A stretch of 64,000 bases of DNA from Sphingobacteriales bacterium 50-39. Lineage in GTDB: Bacteria; Bacteroidota; Bacteroidia; Chitinophagales; Chitinophagaceae. Positions within the stretch are counted from its first letter, which is position 1; every line of letters begins with the position of its first letter. The notes beneath the pieces are model-generated. The model was given only the letters and a program-made list of their open reading frames with translations. It had not been told where the DNA came from and made no database searches. Shown here in pieces: positions 34,451 through 44,049 of this stretch. A program made the position numbers and the translations under genes. Where the stretch lies: positions 186,001 through 250,000 of the forward strand of contig MKTZ01000014.1 of the NCBI GenBank assembly GCA_001898505.1, given 5' to 3'.

Positions 34451-35983
34451 ATGGAAAAAGGTGCAGTATATCAATCTTACGACATAGCGTTTGAAGCGCT
34501 TATCAGGGCTGCGGGAAAGGTGACGCCGGCGGCGACGCTGGAGGAGACCGGTAAGGTGATGACCATTGGGGCCGGTGTGGCGACCGTCTCAGGGCTGCCT
34601 GGCGCCCAACTGGAGGAGTTGCTGCTGTTTCCAGGCAATTTGTATGGCATTGCCTTCGACCTGGATCAGGAATCCATTGGGGCGGTACTGCTGGATGACT
34701 ACCGACATCTGAATACAGGCGATGCTGTAGAGAGGACGGGCAGGGTCATGGACGTTCCGGTGGGCGAGGGGCTGATAGGGCGGGTGATCGATCCGCTGGG
34801 CCGGCCGCTGGATGAAAGAGGCCCTGTGGTCTATAGCCGCAGACTGCCCATTGAGCGGAATGCTCCGGCGATTATGGACCGGGCGCCCGTTACTGTTCCA
34901 CTTCAAACGGGGATCAAGGTGATCGACGCGTTGATCCCGATCGGCAGAGGACAGCGGGAACTGATCCTTGGGGACAGGCAGACGGGTAAAACAGCCATTG
35001 CCATCGACACGATCCTCAACCAGCGTGTTCAGGAACAAAATAAGGACAATCAGGTCTTGTGTATTTATTGCGCCATCCGGCAGCAGGCTTCAGGAGTGGC
35101 CAGGATTATCGCCGAGCTCCGCGAAAAAGGAGCGATGGAATACACGACAGTGGTTGTCACGGAAGGCAACGACCCGCCCGGGCTGGCCTATATCGCTCCC
35201 TATGCGGCTACGAGTATTGCAGAATATTTCATGGAATCGGGGCGGGATGTGCTGATCGTGTACGATGATCTGACAAAACATGCCAGGGCCTACCGGGAGA
35301 TTTCTTTGTTGCTGCGCCGGCCGCCGGGGCGGGAGGCTTTTCCGGGCGATATCTTTTACATCCATTCCCGGTTGCTCGAGCGGGCGACGCGGCTGCGGGC
35401 CGAAGCAGGCGGTGGCTCTCTGACGGCATTGCCCATCGTGGAGACAGAAGCTCAAAATATATCGGCATATATCCCTACAAACCTGATATCCATCACCGAT
35501 GGCCAGATATACCTGTCTCCCACGCTTTTTGAATTGGGTGCATTGCCGGCGGTGGATGTCGGTAAGTCTGTTTCCCGCGTGGGCGGGGCCGCTCAACTAC
35601 CAGCCTATCACAGTGTCACCGGTGATCTAAAGCTGGGATATGCGCAATTCGAGGAACTGGAAAGCTTTGCGCGGTTCGGCACACGGCTGGACGAGCATAC
35701 CAGGCGGGTCATTGCACGGGGCCAGCGGATCCGGCTGGTCCTGAAACAGGCGGAGCATTCGCCGGTGCCGGTCCTGGAGCAGATCATCCTGCTGCTTGCA
35801 TTGATGGAGGGTTGTTTTGACGAGATCGATACAGGCAGGATGGGGCAGGCGGAGAATAAAGTGCGCCGGTCGGCCGCCGAAATGCCGGAGGTCCTGACCA
35901 GGAAATTACTGGGTGGAGAGAAAATGAATGATGCGGATCGGTCGGCCATCCTGGCCATTGCGAGGGAGGCGCTGAAGACATGA
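34451..35983 (+). CDS. atpA: N-type ATPase alpha subunit
   Basis: 510 residues, non-catalytic nucleotide-binding subunit of the head. The P loop is GDRQTGKT (about 172-179), with [20 protein letters not shown] and [20 protein letters not shown]; the sequence is full length. The 1-base spacing after atpF and 4-base overlap with atpG indicate coupled translation. Confidence 0.97.
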   Translation: MEKGAVYQSYDIAFEALIRAAGKVTPAATLEETGKVMTIGAGVATVSGLPGAQLEELLLFPGNLYGIAFDLDQESIGAVLLDDYRHLNTGDAVERTGRVMDVPVGEGLIGRVIDPLGRPLDERGPVVYSRRLPIERNAPAIMDRAPVTVPLQTGIKVIDALIPIGRGQRELILGDRQTGKTAIAIDTILNQRVQEQNKDNQVLCIYCAIRQQASGVARIIAELREKGAMEYTTVVVTEGNDPPGLAYIAPYAATSIAEYFMESGRDVLIVYDDLTKHARAYREISLLLRRPPGREAFPGDIFYIHSRLLERATRLRAEAGGGSLTALPIVETEAQNISAYIPTNLISITDGQIYLSPTLFELGALPAVDVGKSVSRVGGAAQLPAYHSVTGDLKLGYAQFEELESFARFGTRLDEHTRRVIARGQRIRLVLKQAEHSPVPVLEQIILLLALMEGCFDEIDTGRMGQAENKVRRSAAEMPEVLTRKLLGGEKMNDADRSAILAIAREALKT

Positions 35984-36888
35984 GTGAAAGTATTGAAAAC
36001 CTGCAACACCAGATCGTGACGGCTGCAGAACTGCATTCGGTGGTCCGGACGATGAAGGCGCTGGCAGCGGCCGGCATCAGCCAGTACGAGCACGCCGTCG
36101 TGTCGCTCTACGACTATTACCGGTCGGTGGAATTAGGACTGTCGGTATGTATCCGGCAGTTGAGTGACGGGGCGCCGGTGGAGACGTTACCCCTCAGGAA
36201 GCCGCCCGCAGGGGTCATCGTGTTCGGGTCGGATCAGGGCCTGGTTGGACAATTCAACCTGTCGTTAGTACAATTCTGTATGGGCAAGATCCAGGTGATC
36301 CCGGAAGGAAAAGCCATCCAGGCAGTGGGTGAGCGCATGGGTACGGAATGGCAGAGCGCAGGCGTGGAACCTGCAGGGCGATATGACCTACCCATATCCG
36401 TGGCTGGGATCAGACCGCTGGTCAACCGGCTGCTGGTGGACATGGAGCGACAACGCGATATGGGCAAAATGGGCGATGTGTATGTTTTTCATAACCGCCT
36501 GACGGGCGGGGCCGGCTATGAGCCGGTGATGCAACGGTTGCTGCCTTTAGCGGAAACGTGGGAGGAGAAAATTTCGGGCTTGTCGTGGCCGGGAAAACAA
36601 CGGCCGGAAATCATCGGGGGCGCTGCCTCGGCCGGCATGGCGCTCATCCGCGAATACCTTTTCGTCGCCCTGTATAAATCCTGTGCGGAGTCGCTGGCGG
36701 CGGAGAACGCCAGCCGCCTGGCAGCAATGCAGCATGCCGAGAAGAACATTGAACAGTTGTCCGGGGAGCTGGTTCAGGCCTATCACCAGCGGCGGCAGGA
36801 GGAGATCGATGAGGAGTTGTCGGACATCCTTTCGGGCGTCGAAGCGTTGGTGCGTCGAGGTGTAAACCAGGATCAGCAAAATGGCTGA
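35980..36888 (+). CDS. atpG: N-type ATPase gamma subunit
   Basis: 302 residues with the gamma N-terminal helix ([21 protein letters not shown]), the central Rossmann-like part ([18 protein letters not shown]) and the C-terminal coiled-coil helix ([20 protein letters not shown]). N-ATPase gammas are more divergent than F-type ones, as here. It is the last gene of the operon. A TGA-N6-TCA core overlaps its stop codon, but its phase to the next promoter is poor. Confidence 0.93.
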   Translation: MSESIENLQHQIVTAAELHSVVRTMKALAAAGISQYEHAVVSLYDYYRSVELGLSVCIRQLSDGAPVETLPLRKPPAGVIVFGSDQGLVGQFNLSLVQFCMGKIQVIPEGKAIQAVGERMGTEWQSAGVEPAGRYDLPISVAGIRPLVNRLLVDMERQRDMGKMGDVYVFHNRLTGGAGYEPVMQRLLPLAETWEEKISGLSWPGKQRPEIIGGAASAGMALIREYLFVALYKSCAESLAAENASRLAAMQHAEKNIEQLSGELVQAYHQRRQEEIDEELSDILSGVEALVRRGVNQDQQNG

Positions 36889-36950
36889 GTAAGATCACCC
36901 TATTCTTTCTAAAATGTACATAGATTCATCTTTTAAAACATCATCTTGCT

Positions 36951-38132
36951 ATGGGTACCAAGCTACATTTATTATTTCTGCTGTTCCTGCCGGTGATGGC
37001 AAGCAAGAGTTTCGGCATGGTCGTCGAGTCCGGCAATACCATCATCATCGACCAGCCTGTATCACAGGACCTTTATCTGGCCGGCGGCACCATCGTCATC
37101 AATGCGCCTGTTCATGGGGACTTGGTGGTAGCAGGTGGGAAGGTCTATATCAATGATACTGTCACCCGGGATGTGCTGATAGCGGGCGGCACGGTGGTCA
37201 TAAAAGGATATATTGGCGGTAAGGTCCGCTGCATGGGCGGTAATGTAAGCCTTGATCATCTTTTACAGGGCGATCTGCTGGTAGGCGGTGGAGATATCAG
37301 TGTGGAAAAAGGTTGTGTGGTGGCGGGTAGTGTCCTGGCGGGAGGCGGCAGGTTGACCATATACGGTGAGGTCAAGGAGGATGTCCGTGTCTATGCCGGG
37401 AAATTCCTGCTATATGGTCCGGTAGGCAGGGACCTCGAATTTCGGGGTGGGACGATAGGTATACACGGTAGGGTGGAGGGCGAGTCGAAGCTGTCTGCTA
37501 CGGACGGGGTGGAGATCGGCTATAGCGCCGTCTTTAATGGACCTGTCCGGTATTGGTCACCCGATACGGTGAATTTTGGTACGTCCCTTCGGGCGGGGCA
37601 GGCTGTTAGGGATGAGAACCTGGCCGTTCGAACCCGTCATTGGTATTTCCTTGGCGGCAGTGGTGCGCTGGTCTTTTTATGGTATCTGGGCATGGCCCTG
37701 GTGCTGATAATTTTGTTACAATATCTTTTCAGACCGGCATTTCAACGCGCGGGAGAAAAGGTCTATGAGCAGACGTTGAGATCATTTGGCTCGGGCCTCC
37801 TCTTCTTCCTGGGAGTTCCCCTCCTGATCGCGCTGGCCATACTCAGCCTGGTGGCGATGCCGGTGGGATTCTTCCTTTTGTTTGGATACATATTTGTATT
37901 ACTAACCTGCGGCAGTATCAGTTCCCTCGTGGCGGCACATTGGTTCAGCAGCCTCATGGGCAGCAATGGGAAGTTTTGGGAGCAGGTGGGAATGGCTTTT
38001 GTGTTTTTCATCCTGCTGCGTCTGATACTATCCATTCCGCTGTTTGGAGTGATTTTATATCCTATCCTCATCTGTATCGCGGTCGGAGCGATTGCGCTGG
38101 TAAGTATTCCCAAGAAGCCTTCAGTGCGTTGA
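36951..38132 (+). CDS. Beta-helix (bactofilin-like) plus transmembrane protein
   Basis: 393 residues: a signal peptide or anchor (1-22), a repetitive beta-helical part (about 25-200) of 17-19-residue units such as DLYLAGGTIVINAPVHGDLV, GKVYINDTVTRDVLIAGGTV and DLLVGGGDISVEKGCVVAGS, then a hydrophobic C-terminal half (about 220-390) with four or five membrane helices. The repeat resembles polymer-forming bactofilin domains, but the membrane half indicates an envelope protein. The role is unknown. Upstream, one dyad (36886-36897) lies 50.5 bp from a poor -7 match TCATCTTG (36941-36948), so regulon membership is doubtful. Confidence 0.75.
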   Translation: MGTKLHLLFLLFLPVMASKSFGMVVESGNTIIIDQPVSQDLYLAGGTIVINAPVHGDLVVAGGKVYINDTVTRDVLIAGGTVVIKGYIGGKVRCMGGNVSLDHLLQGDLLVGGGDISVEKGCVVAGSVLAGGGRLTIYGEVKEDVRVYAGKFLLYGPVGRDLEFRGGTIGIHGRVEGESKLSATDGVEIGYSAVFNGPVRYWSPDTVNFGTSLRAGQAVRDENLAVRTRHWYFLGGSGALVFLWYLGMALVLIILLQYLFRPAFQRAGEKVYEQTLRSFGSGLLFFLGVPLLIALAILSLVAMPVGFFLLFGYIFVLLTCGSISSLVAAHWFSSLMGSNGKFWEQVGMAFVFFILLRLILSIPLFGVILYPILICIAVGAIALVSIPKKPSVR

Positions 38133-38149
38133 ACAATGATCACAGAAAG

Positions 38150-39322
38150 CTACTGTAGCAGGGACAACGGCTTTGTGGCCCTTTGTCCGTCGGATGTCGT
38201 TATCTGCAGAAAATAGATACCGGCCGGCAACGATGGCAATGAGACATCGAGGGTGACGGCAGGCGCCCTGCCTGTATAGGATTGCTGTTTCACCCGTATA
38301 CCCGCTGTGTTGAAGATGGCAAGACGGAATATTTCGTCTTTAGGAATGCCGATCGTGGTGGTAAAACCACTGCGTCCGCCCGTGATATATATTCGCTGGA
38401 TCGTCAGGCTGGCTGCCAGCGCATCGAGGGTGAGGACGTTTGAATATGTTGTGGCATTTCCGTCCGTTACTGTTCTGATCCGGTAGAAGGAGCTGCCGGC
38501 AGGTGCGTTTTGATCCGTATAAGAATATTGTCTTGTCATGCCATCGGATAGACCTTCTATATGATAGATGCTTTGGTAGACTATTCCGTCCCCGCTGCGT
38601 TCGATAAAAAAGTCCAGACTGCCCGCTGTATTGGAAGCACTCCAGTCGAGCACAACGCCCTGTTCTGTCCGCTGACCGGAGAATCCTGTAAAGACCAGCG
38701 GCAAGGGCGCCGGTATGGCCTGCGAAGCCACTACCGCCTGGAAAAGCAGCCGGTGACCGGCGTTATTGGGATGAGTGCCATCGACAACGTATAAGGGGTC
38801 GGGATTATACGTGTGGGGGATCACCAACGGATCATAAAACTGCATATAGTTGCCGGGAAACTCCGTCAGTACGGAATCCCGGCCTGCCTTAAGGGCCGGC
38901 CCGGCAAAAGGATCCGTCCTGGGCTGGGTGGTGGAGATAAAGCATCTCTTTCCCGCCGCCGTCACGGTGTTGTACATTATCCGGAGATTGCTCATATACA
39001 GGGGAACGCCAAGGCCTGCGACCAGGTCATTGGAGGGGAAATTGACGAGCACAATGTCCGGATTATAGCCCAATGCCATGGGGAGGAGCTTTACTCCGCT
39101 GTCGGTGTAGGAGCCCGGGACGGCCAGGTTGATGAGCGTATCCAATTGGTGCGTGGATTTGTAATAGCTCTTTGTCCGACCGACCCAGGAGCTGTCGGGA
39201 ACTGTGGCGCCCATGCCATAAGCTGTGGAGGACCCGAGGACAACAACCTTGTATTTTGTCTGGGCAGTTGTCAGCGCAGGTAAAAGAATTACCATTGCGA
39301 TAATGGAGGTAATATTACGCAT
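38150..39322 (-). CDS. SGNH/GDSL hydrolase with type IX sorting domain
   Basis: 390 residues from the ATG at 39322, where the signal peptide MRNITSIIAMVILLPALTTAQ begins. Block I of the SGNH fold is VVLGSSTAYGMG (catalytic Ser), then VLVNFPSNDLVAG (Gly/Asn blocks) and DGTHPNNAGH (catalytic Asp and His). A fibronectin-like middle (about 205-300) precedes a C-terminal beta sandwich (about 310-390; GRSGFTTTIGIPKDE...PAGIYFLQI) typical of T9SS type A cargo. It is predicted as a secreted esterase or carbohydrate deacetylase. It converges with the beta-helix gene. Confidence 0.9.
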   Translation of the reverse strand: MRNITSIIAMVILLPALTTAQTKYKVVVLGSSTAYGMGATVPDSSWVGRTKSYYKSTHQLDTLINLAVPGSYTDSGVKLLPMALGYNPDIVLVNFPSNDLVAGLGVPLYMSNLRIMYNTVTAAGKRCFISTTQPRTDPFAGPALKAGRDSVLTEFPGNYMQFYDPLVIPHTYNPDPLYVVDGTHPNNAGHRLLFQAVVASQAIPAPLPLVFTGFSGQRTEQGVVLDWSASNTAGSLDFFIERSGDGIVYQSIYHIEGLSDGMTRQYSYTDQNAPAGSSFYRIRTVTDGNATTYSNVLTLDALAASLTIQRIYITGGRSGFTTTIGIPKDEIFRLAIFNTAGIRVKQQSYTGRAPAVTLDVSLPSLPAGIYFLQITTSDGQRATKPLSLLQ

Positions 39323-39487
39323 TTGCAGAAAGATTAGTGTTATGGAAAAATCTGAGGCGCGTGCTGATCGCAACGGATTAAGTGGGAGCGGAAAAAACAG
39401 AAAGAGAGGATTGATACTAAATTAGCACGTCGCCAATCGATAACCAATGATGGAAGTCATACGGGGGAATGAATAAAATGATAGTCA

Positions 39488-40159
39488 CTACTTGATCCTG
39501 CCATCCATCATCTCGATGATCCTGTCTGAACGTGCGGCAAAATCCCTGTCGTGTGTTACGGCCAGGATCGTGTTGCCCTGACGGGAGAGCTCATGAAATA
39601 TATCGAAAACGATCTTTGTATTGATGCTGTCCAGGTTGCCCGTAGGTTCATCGGCCATGATGATCCCCGGATTGTTGATCAGTGCGCGGGCGATGGCTAC
39701 CCGCTGCTGCTGGCCGCCGGATAGCTTGCCCGAAGGTTTTGCGGCAATGTCATCGATATCCAGCTGCTTCAGTATGTCCATTGCCCGCTGTTCGATGGCT
39801 TCGCGGGACAATCTACCCAATCGGAGGGCAGGGATCATGATATTCTGCAGAACGGTGAATTCCGGCAACAGATAATGGAATTGGAATACGAATCCGATGT
39901 GTTCATTTCTGAATCGGGAGAGCGCGCTCTCACTTAGACCAGTGACGCGTGTTCCATTGATCGAGAGGCTGCCTTTGTAGTTCGTGTCGAGGGTGGAAAG
40001 AAGGTAGAGGAGAGAGGATTTTCCACAGCCCGACTTGCCGATGATGGTAATAAATTCGCCTTTGCCGATGCTGAGGGTGATATCCTTCAACACCTGGAAG
40101 GGCTCGGGACCGGGGAAGAATTTGTCGAGATGTTGCGCTTCGAGGATGGGGGTTTTCAT
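39488..40159 (-). CDS. ABC transporter ATP-binding protein (MacB/LolD type)
   Basis: 223 residues with Walker [10 protein letters not shown], signature [15 protein letters not shown], Walker [14 protein letters not shown] and H-loop VTHD. It is a partner of the permease encoded 10 bp upstream and the membrane-fusion protein before that, forming a tripartite-type exporter. This is the last gene of the operon that starts with the metallo-beta-lactamase/rhodanese protein. Confidence 0.95.
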   Translation of the reverse strand: MKTPILEAQHLDKFFPGPEPFQVLKDITLSIGKGEFITIIGKSGCGKSSLLYLLSTLDTNYKGSLSINGTRVTGLSESALSRFRNEHIGFVFQFHYLLPEFTVLQNIMIPALRLGRLSREAIEQRAMDILKQLDIDDIAAKPSGKLSGGQQQRVAIARALINNPGIIMADEPTGNLDSINTKIVFDIFHELSRQGNTILAVTHDRDFAARSDRIIEMMDGRIK

Positions 40160-40169
40160 AAAGAAGAAT

Positions 40170-41432
40170 TTAACTGCGAAGAATAGCTACCGGATCGACC
40201 CTGCCCGCCTTTCTGGCGGGCATCACGCCTGCAACGAAAGTGGTCAGGATCCCAAAGGCGGCTCCCAGCAGGTAGTAACGGGTGTCGAAGACTACCGGAA
40301 AGTATTTTAAAGAAGTGATCTCGCCCTGGGGGAAGGGGACTCTCGACATGCCATAGGACAACGCATATCCCAGGCCCAATCCGAAAACGGCGCCCAGTAT
40401 CCCGATGACGAGGGACTGGGAGAGAAATATCGTCAGGATATCCCTTCCGGAAAAGCCCTGCGCCTTTAGTATCGCGATATCTTTCATCTTGCTGGTGATG
40501 ACCATGTTCATAATATTATAAATGCCAAACCCGGCCACCGTGAGGAGCGTGATGCTAACCACCCAGGTGAGCGTATCCCGTATCATATTGCCCGTCTTGA
40601 TGGATGGATTGGTGGTTTCCCAGTCTTCCGATTTGTAGCCATACTTCCGGCCCAATAAGATGGCTGTTGCTTTGGCTTGACTGAGATCGTGGAGCCTGAT
40701 GCGGATGTCCGTGATATAGTCGCGGTCCTTGCCCAGCAGCTGCTGAACACCTGCCTGGGTCGTATAGGCTTTTATATTGTCTATGGCGCTCATTCCAAAT
40801 GAAAAAGTTCCCGCCACCCTGAAGCGCATGACTGTGCCTGTGGGAGAGGCGAGGGTGATCAGATCACCCTTTACGACGTTGAGCTTGTCGGCGAGCCCCT
40901 GTCCCAGGAGAATACCTTTGTCGGTGGTCAACAGATCTTCCGGATGGCCCGAGACCATTTTTTCAGTGAGATTGAATACGCGATCCTCTGCATAAATATC
41001 TACACCGTCGAGCATGCCATTGAGCTGCACCGGTCCGTAGTTGAAGAATACCTGTGTGGAGGAGAGGGGCGATACGACGGCAACCTCGGGTGTGGTCTTC
41101 AGGTCGGCAATGATACGGCCCGGGTCTTTAAGATTGAGACGGATCTTCGAAGGACGAGGATGATGCACCACCACGATCTTGGATGAATCCTGGTGAAGCC
41201 AGGCTTCTGTTACCGAATGGGTATAATCCGTCCGGATGTCGTTGTATATATGAATGTCGGGGATCGCCGCCAGCATCATGTCCTCTATGAATTTATTGAC
41301 CCCTTTCATGAAGCTGATCATAAAGATGAACATGGCGATGCCAAACATGACTCCCAGCATGGCGATAACGCTTTGTTTTTTTCGGGCCAGCAGTTCTGTG
41401 CCGGAGATCATGAAATTGACAGGTAGCTTCAT
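40170..41432 (-). CDS. ABC transporter permease (FtsX/MacB family)
   Basis: 420 residues: an N-terminal membrane helix (about 18-40), a large periplasmic domain (about 45-280) and three C-terminal helices with the FtsX core (NIMNMVITSKMKDIAILKAQ). Together with the adaptor and ATPase genes it should export a lipoprotein, peptide or small toxic compound. The start overlaps the end of the adaptor gene by 4 bases. Confidence 0.93.
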   Translation of the reverse strand: MKLPVNFMISGTELLARKKQSVIAMLGVMFGIAMFIFMISFMKGVNKFIEDMMLAAIPDIHIYNDIRTDYTHSVTEAWLHQDSSKIVVVHHPRPSKIRLNLKDPGRIIADLKTTPEVAVVSPLSSTQVFFNYGPVQLNGMLDGVDIYAEDRVFNLTEKMVSGHPEDLLTTDKGILLGQGLADKLNVVKGDLITLASPTGTVMRFRVAGTFSFGMSAIDNIKAYTTQAGVQQLLGKDRDYITDIRIRLHDLSQAKATAILLGRKYGYKSEDWETTNPSIKTGNMIRDTLTWVVSITLLTVAGFGIYNIMNMVITSKMKDIAILKAQGFSGRDILTIFLSQSLVIGILGAVFGLGLGYALSYGMSRVPFPQGEITSLKYFPVVFDTRYYLLGAAFGILTTFVAGVMPARKAGRVDPVAILRS

Positions 41433-42538
41433 TTGCCGGTGGTTTTTGTTTTTAGGAGCACCGTAGCATTTTCATCCAGCCCCTCGAGGATCTCCACGTA
41501 TTCCGGCGAAGCAATGCCTGTCCGCACGGCTACTTTTTTTTCTTTTCCTTTGTCGAGTATCCATACACTGTCATCGTCTGCCATGGCTGTGCGCTGGAGG
41601 ACCCTGGCCGCCGGGCGGACCTGGATGATGATATTGGCTTCCACTGAACTATGAATAAAAGATTGGGGTATATTCCCGGTGAATTCCGCGTCGACCCGGA
41701 AGGTCTGATCCGCCTCGTTCATGGTAGGGTATAGCTTTGTGACTTTGGCCTCGTAGACCGTACCACCGGTGAGATCTGTTTTCAATACAACCCTTTGTCC
41801 GGGTCTCACCTTGCCCACATCTTCCTGATCTACTGCCAGCCGGATGATACGCTGACTGACAGTCCCGATAAGCGCTACCGGCTCACCCGCGCGCACACCC
41901 TCTCCGGCTTCTTTCAGGGTCTCGTATACCACGCCGTCCCTGTCGGAGCTGATGAGATAATCATTCAGCTCTTTGCGGGAAGATTGGAGCTGGCTGCCGG
42001 CATTGCTCATTGCCAATTGGGCATCGTGCAGGGCGGAAGTATATTTTTCGTCGGCACTGTTCTTAAGGTTTATAGACATCTGGTAATTCGCATAGACATT
42101 ATCGAGATTACTGCGGGTACCGATGCCGCCATCCCAAAGCTCCTTCCAACGGAAATAAGTGAGAGAGTCGTTACTTAGTTTTATCTCCGCATTTTTCACC
42201 GCCAGGCGCAGGTCGTTTAACAATGGGGATGTTTCGGAAAGATTGATCGCCGAATGACGGTAATTGGTCATGGCCGCCTCATATTTTTTGTCGGCAGCGT
42301 CATGTTCGACAATATAGATCAGCTGTCCTTTCCGGACCGTGTCACCGTCTTTCACAAGCTTTTGGCGGATGGCGCCGCTGCTGAATGCAAAAAGACTGTA
42401 TTCATCTGCGGAGATGATCTTGCCGGAGGCATATACCGTCTCCACTATATCTTTTTTAAAAAGGTGAACCTGTTGGGGCCTGGTGCATGCAGATAAGGTC
42501 GATGCGCAGATGAAGCATAAAAATAGCCGGCTGGTCAT
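41429..42538 (-). CDS. HlyD/MacA-type periplasmic adaptor protein
   Basis: 369 residues with a lipoprotein-like signal ending LSACTR (Cys18). A barrel-sandwich (lipoyl-like) domain (about 30-75 and 195-240), a coiled-coil hairpin (about 80-190) and a beta-barrel domain follow, as in MacA and RND adaptors. It links the inner-membrane permease to an outer-membrane channel, which is not encoded here. It overlaps both neighbours by 4 bases. Confidence 0.92.
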   Translation of the reverse strand: MTSRLFLCFICASTLSACTRPQQVHLFKKDIVETVYASGKIISADEYSLFAFSSGAIRQKLVKDGDTVRKGQLIYIVEHDAADKKYEAAMTNYRHSAINLSETSPLLNDLRLAVKNAEIKLSNDSLTYFRWKELWDGGIGTRSNLDNVYANYQMSINLKNSADEKYTSALHDAQLAMSNAGSQLQSSRKELNDYLISSDRDGVVYETLKEAGEGVRAGEPVALIGTVSQRIIRLAVDQEDVGKVRPGQRVVLKTDLTGGTVYEAKVTKLYPTMNEADQTFRVDAEFTGNIPQSFIHSSVEANIIIQVRPAARVLQRTAMADDDSVWILDKGKEKKVAVRTGIASPEYVEILEGLDENATVLLKTKTTGK

Positions 42539-43953
42539 GGCTTATGCTTTAATGGAGTGTCATTTGTTATGCAGAACTTCCTGCTGTTCTTGATGGCGGA
42601 ATAACCATCTGCAATATCTATGAGATTGCGATATCCTCTTGCCCGCAGGATGGAGATAAAGATCATCGAACGGTAGCCTCCGGCACAGTATACATACCAG
42701 GTCTTGCGGGGATCTATGCGGGACATTTCTTCATTGATCTCGTCCAGCGGCATATTCATCGCATCCAGGACATGTTCGTGTTCATATTCTCCAAGTCGCC
42801 TGACGTCAAGGATATTTGCCGGCGTCCTGTGCACGATCTCCGACAGTTCAAGGGCAGAAACGCTGTCGATATAATCCAGTTCCTTTCCCGCGTTCTCCCA
42901 TACCTCTACGCCACCGGACAGGTATCCAAGACAATTATCGATACCGACACGGGCCAGACGGGTAATAGCCTCTTCTTCGCGACCGGGGTCTGCAACCAGC
43001 AATATGGGTTGCCGGACATCCGGGATCATGGCGCCAGCCCAAGGTGCGAAATTCCCGTCGATGCCTATGTTGATGCTGCCGGGGATGAACCCATCCCTGA
43101 ATTCCTTCGCCGGCCGGGTATCGAGGATGAGCGCTGTCGTTTCCCTTATTGCTGTCTCAAAGGCTGCCGGAGACAGGGCCTTTCGCCCTCTGGACAACAC
43201 TTTTTCAAAGGAAGTATATCCCTTTTTATTCATGATCACATTCGCAGGGAAATACCCCGGAGGAGGGGTAAGGCCAGCGGTCACATCCTTTATAAATCGT
43301 TCTTTTGTAAGGCCGGGGCGTAAGGCATAGTTGTTCCTCTTCTGGTGACCCAGTGTATCATAGCGTTGCTCGCCCAGGTTTTTGCCACATGCGCTGCCTG
43401 CGCCATGACCGGGATAAACCATAATGCTGTCGTGTAATGGAAGGATCTTGTTTTGTAAGGAGTCGAAGAGGAGCCCTGCCAGTTTTTGAGGTGTCAGTTG
43501 GGGATCGATGGCCTGCGCAAGGTCCGGGCGGCCCACGTCTCCGACGAAGAGGGTGTCGCCTGTGAACAATGCCCTGTCGATGCCATGTTCATCCTTTAGC
43601 AGATAACAGGAGCTTTCCATCGTATGGCCTGGTGTGTGCAGCAGGCGGATGCGGCAATGTCCTAAAATAAGCTCTTCTCCATCTTGTACGGAGCGGAAAG
43701 GGAAGTCGGCTTGTGCATTTGGCCCGTATATGATCTCCGCGCCCGTCTGCCGGCTGAGGTCGACATGCCCGCTGACAAAGTCGGCGTGGAAATGAGTTTC
43801 TAAAATATATTTTATTATGGCCCCCGAATTATAGGCCCGTTGCAGGTACGGAGCCGTATCCCGCAGGGGATCGACGATGGCGGCTTCGCCATTGCATTCG
43901 ATGTAATAGGCGCCCTGTGCCAGGCAGCCTGTATAAATCTGTTCTATCAGCAT
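42535..43953 (-). CDS. Metallo-beta-lactamase/rhodanese fusion (persulfide dioxygenase-like)
   Basis: 472 residues: MBL domain (about 1-235) with ETHFHADFVSGH, HTPGHTMESSCY, FTGDTLFVGDVGRPDL and PGHGAGSACG. The last His of the usual HxHxDH is Phe, as in many fused proteins of this group, consistent with a mononuclear iron site like ETHE1. Rhodanese domain 1 (about 255-360) has Asp in place of the active Cys (LVADPGRE). Rhodanese domain 2 (about 370-455) has VYCAGGYRSM with the Cys. It likely handles glutathione- or protein-persulfides. It heads the efflux operon and has two perfect phased dyads upstream. Confidence 0.9.
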   Translation of the reverse strand: MLIEQIYTGCLAQGAYYIECNGEAAIVDPLRDTAPYLQRAYNSGAIIKYILETHFHADFVSGHVDLSRQTGAEIIYGPNAQADFPFRSVQDGEELILGHCRIRLLHTPGHTMESSCYLLKDEHGIDRALFTGDTLFVGDVGRPDLAQAIDPQLTPQKLAGLLFDSLQNKILPLHDSIMVYPGHGAGSACGKNLGEQRYDTLGHQKRNNYALRPGLTKERFIKDVTAGLTPPPGYFPANVIMNKKGYTSFEKVLSRGRKALSPAAFETAIRETTALILDTRPAKEFRDGFIPGSINIGIDGNFAPWAGAMIPDVRQPILLVADPGREEEAITRLARVGIDNCLGYLSGGVEVWENAGKELDYIDSVSALELSEIVHRTPANILDVRRLGEYEHEHVLDAMNMPLDEINEEMSRIDPRKTWYVYCAGGYRSMIFISILRARGYRNLIDIADGYSAIKNSRKFCITNDTPLKHKP

Positions 43954-43975
43954 TGCTGCAGTATTTATGTGTACT

Positions 43976-44040
43976 GCAAGCTAAACAGGGCAAGGCATTC
44001 CCTGTATGATATGCGTCACAGGGAAGGGTGATGCATGTCA
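43976..44040 (-). promoter_or_regulatory. Promoter of MBL-rhodanese/efflux operon with paired CRP/FNR-type sites
   Basis: Perfect dyads TGA-TATGCG-TCA (44007-44018) and TGA-TGCATG-TCA (44029-44040) are 22 bp apart. Read on the minus strand, a -7-like element TAGCTTGC (43976-43983) has the centres 30.5 and 52.5 bp upstream of its second base. The -7 is weak at its last two positions, but its location is as predicted from the other promoters. Confidence 0.75.
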
Positions 44041-44049
44041 GCCCTCCGG

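Noticed and set aside
36886-36897. TGA-N6-TCA core upstream of the beta-helix membrane protein
   Set aside because: It overlaps the atpG stop codon (which supplies the TGA), is 50.5 bp from a poor -7 match, and has no partner 22 bp away. Membership in the regulon is not supported.
39448-39459. Perfect TGA-N6-TCA core upstream of the SGNH hydrolase gene
   Set aside because: No -7 element lies at the expected 30.5 or 52.5 bp in either direction and there is no second dyad, so it is likely a chance match.
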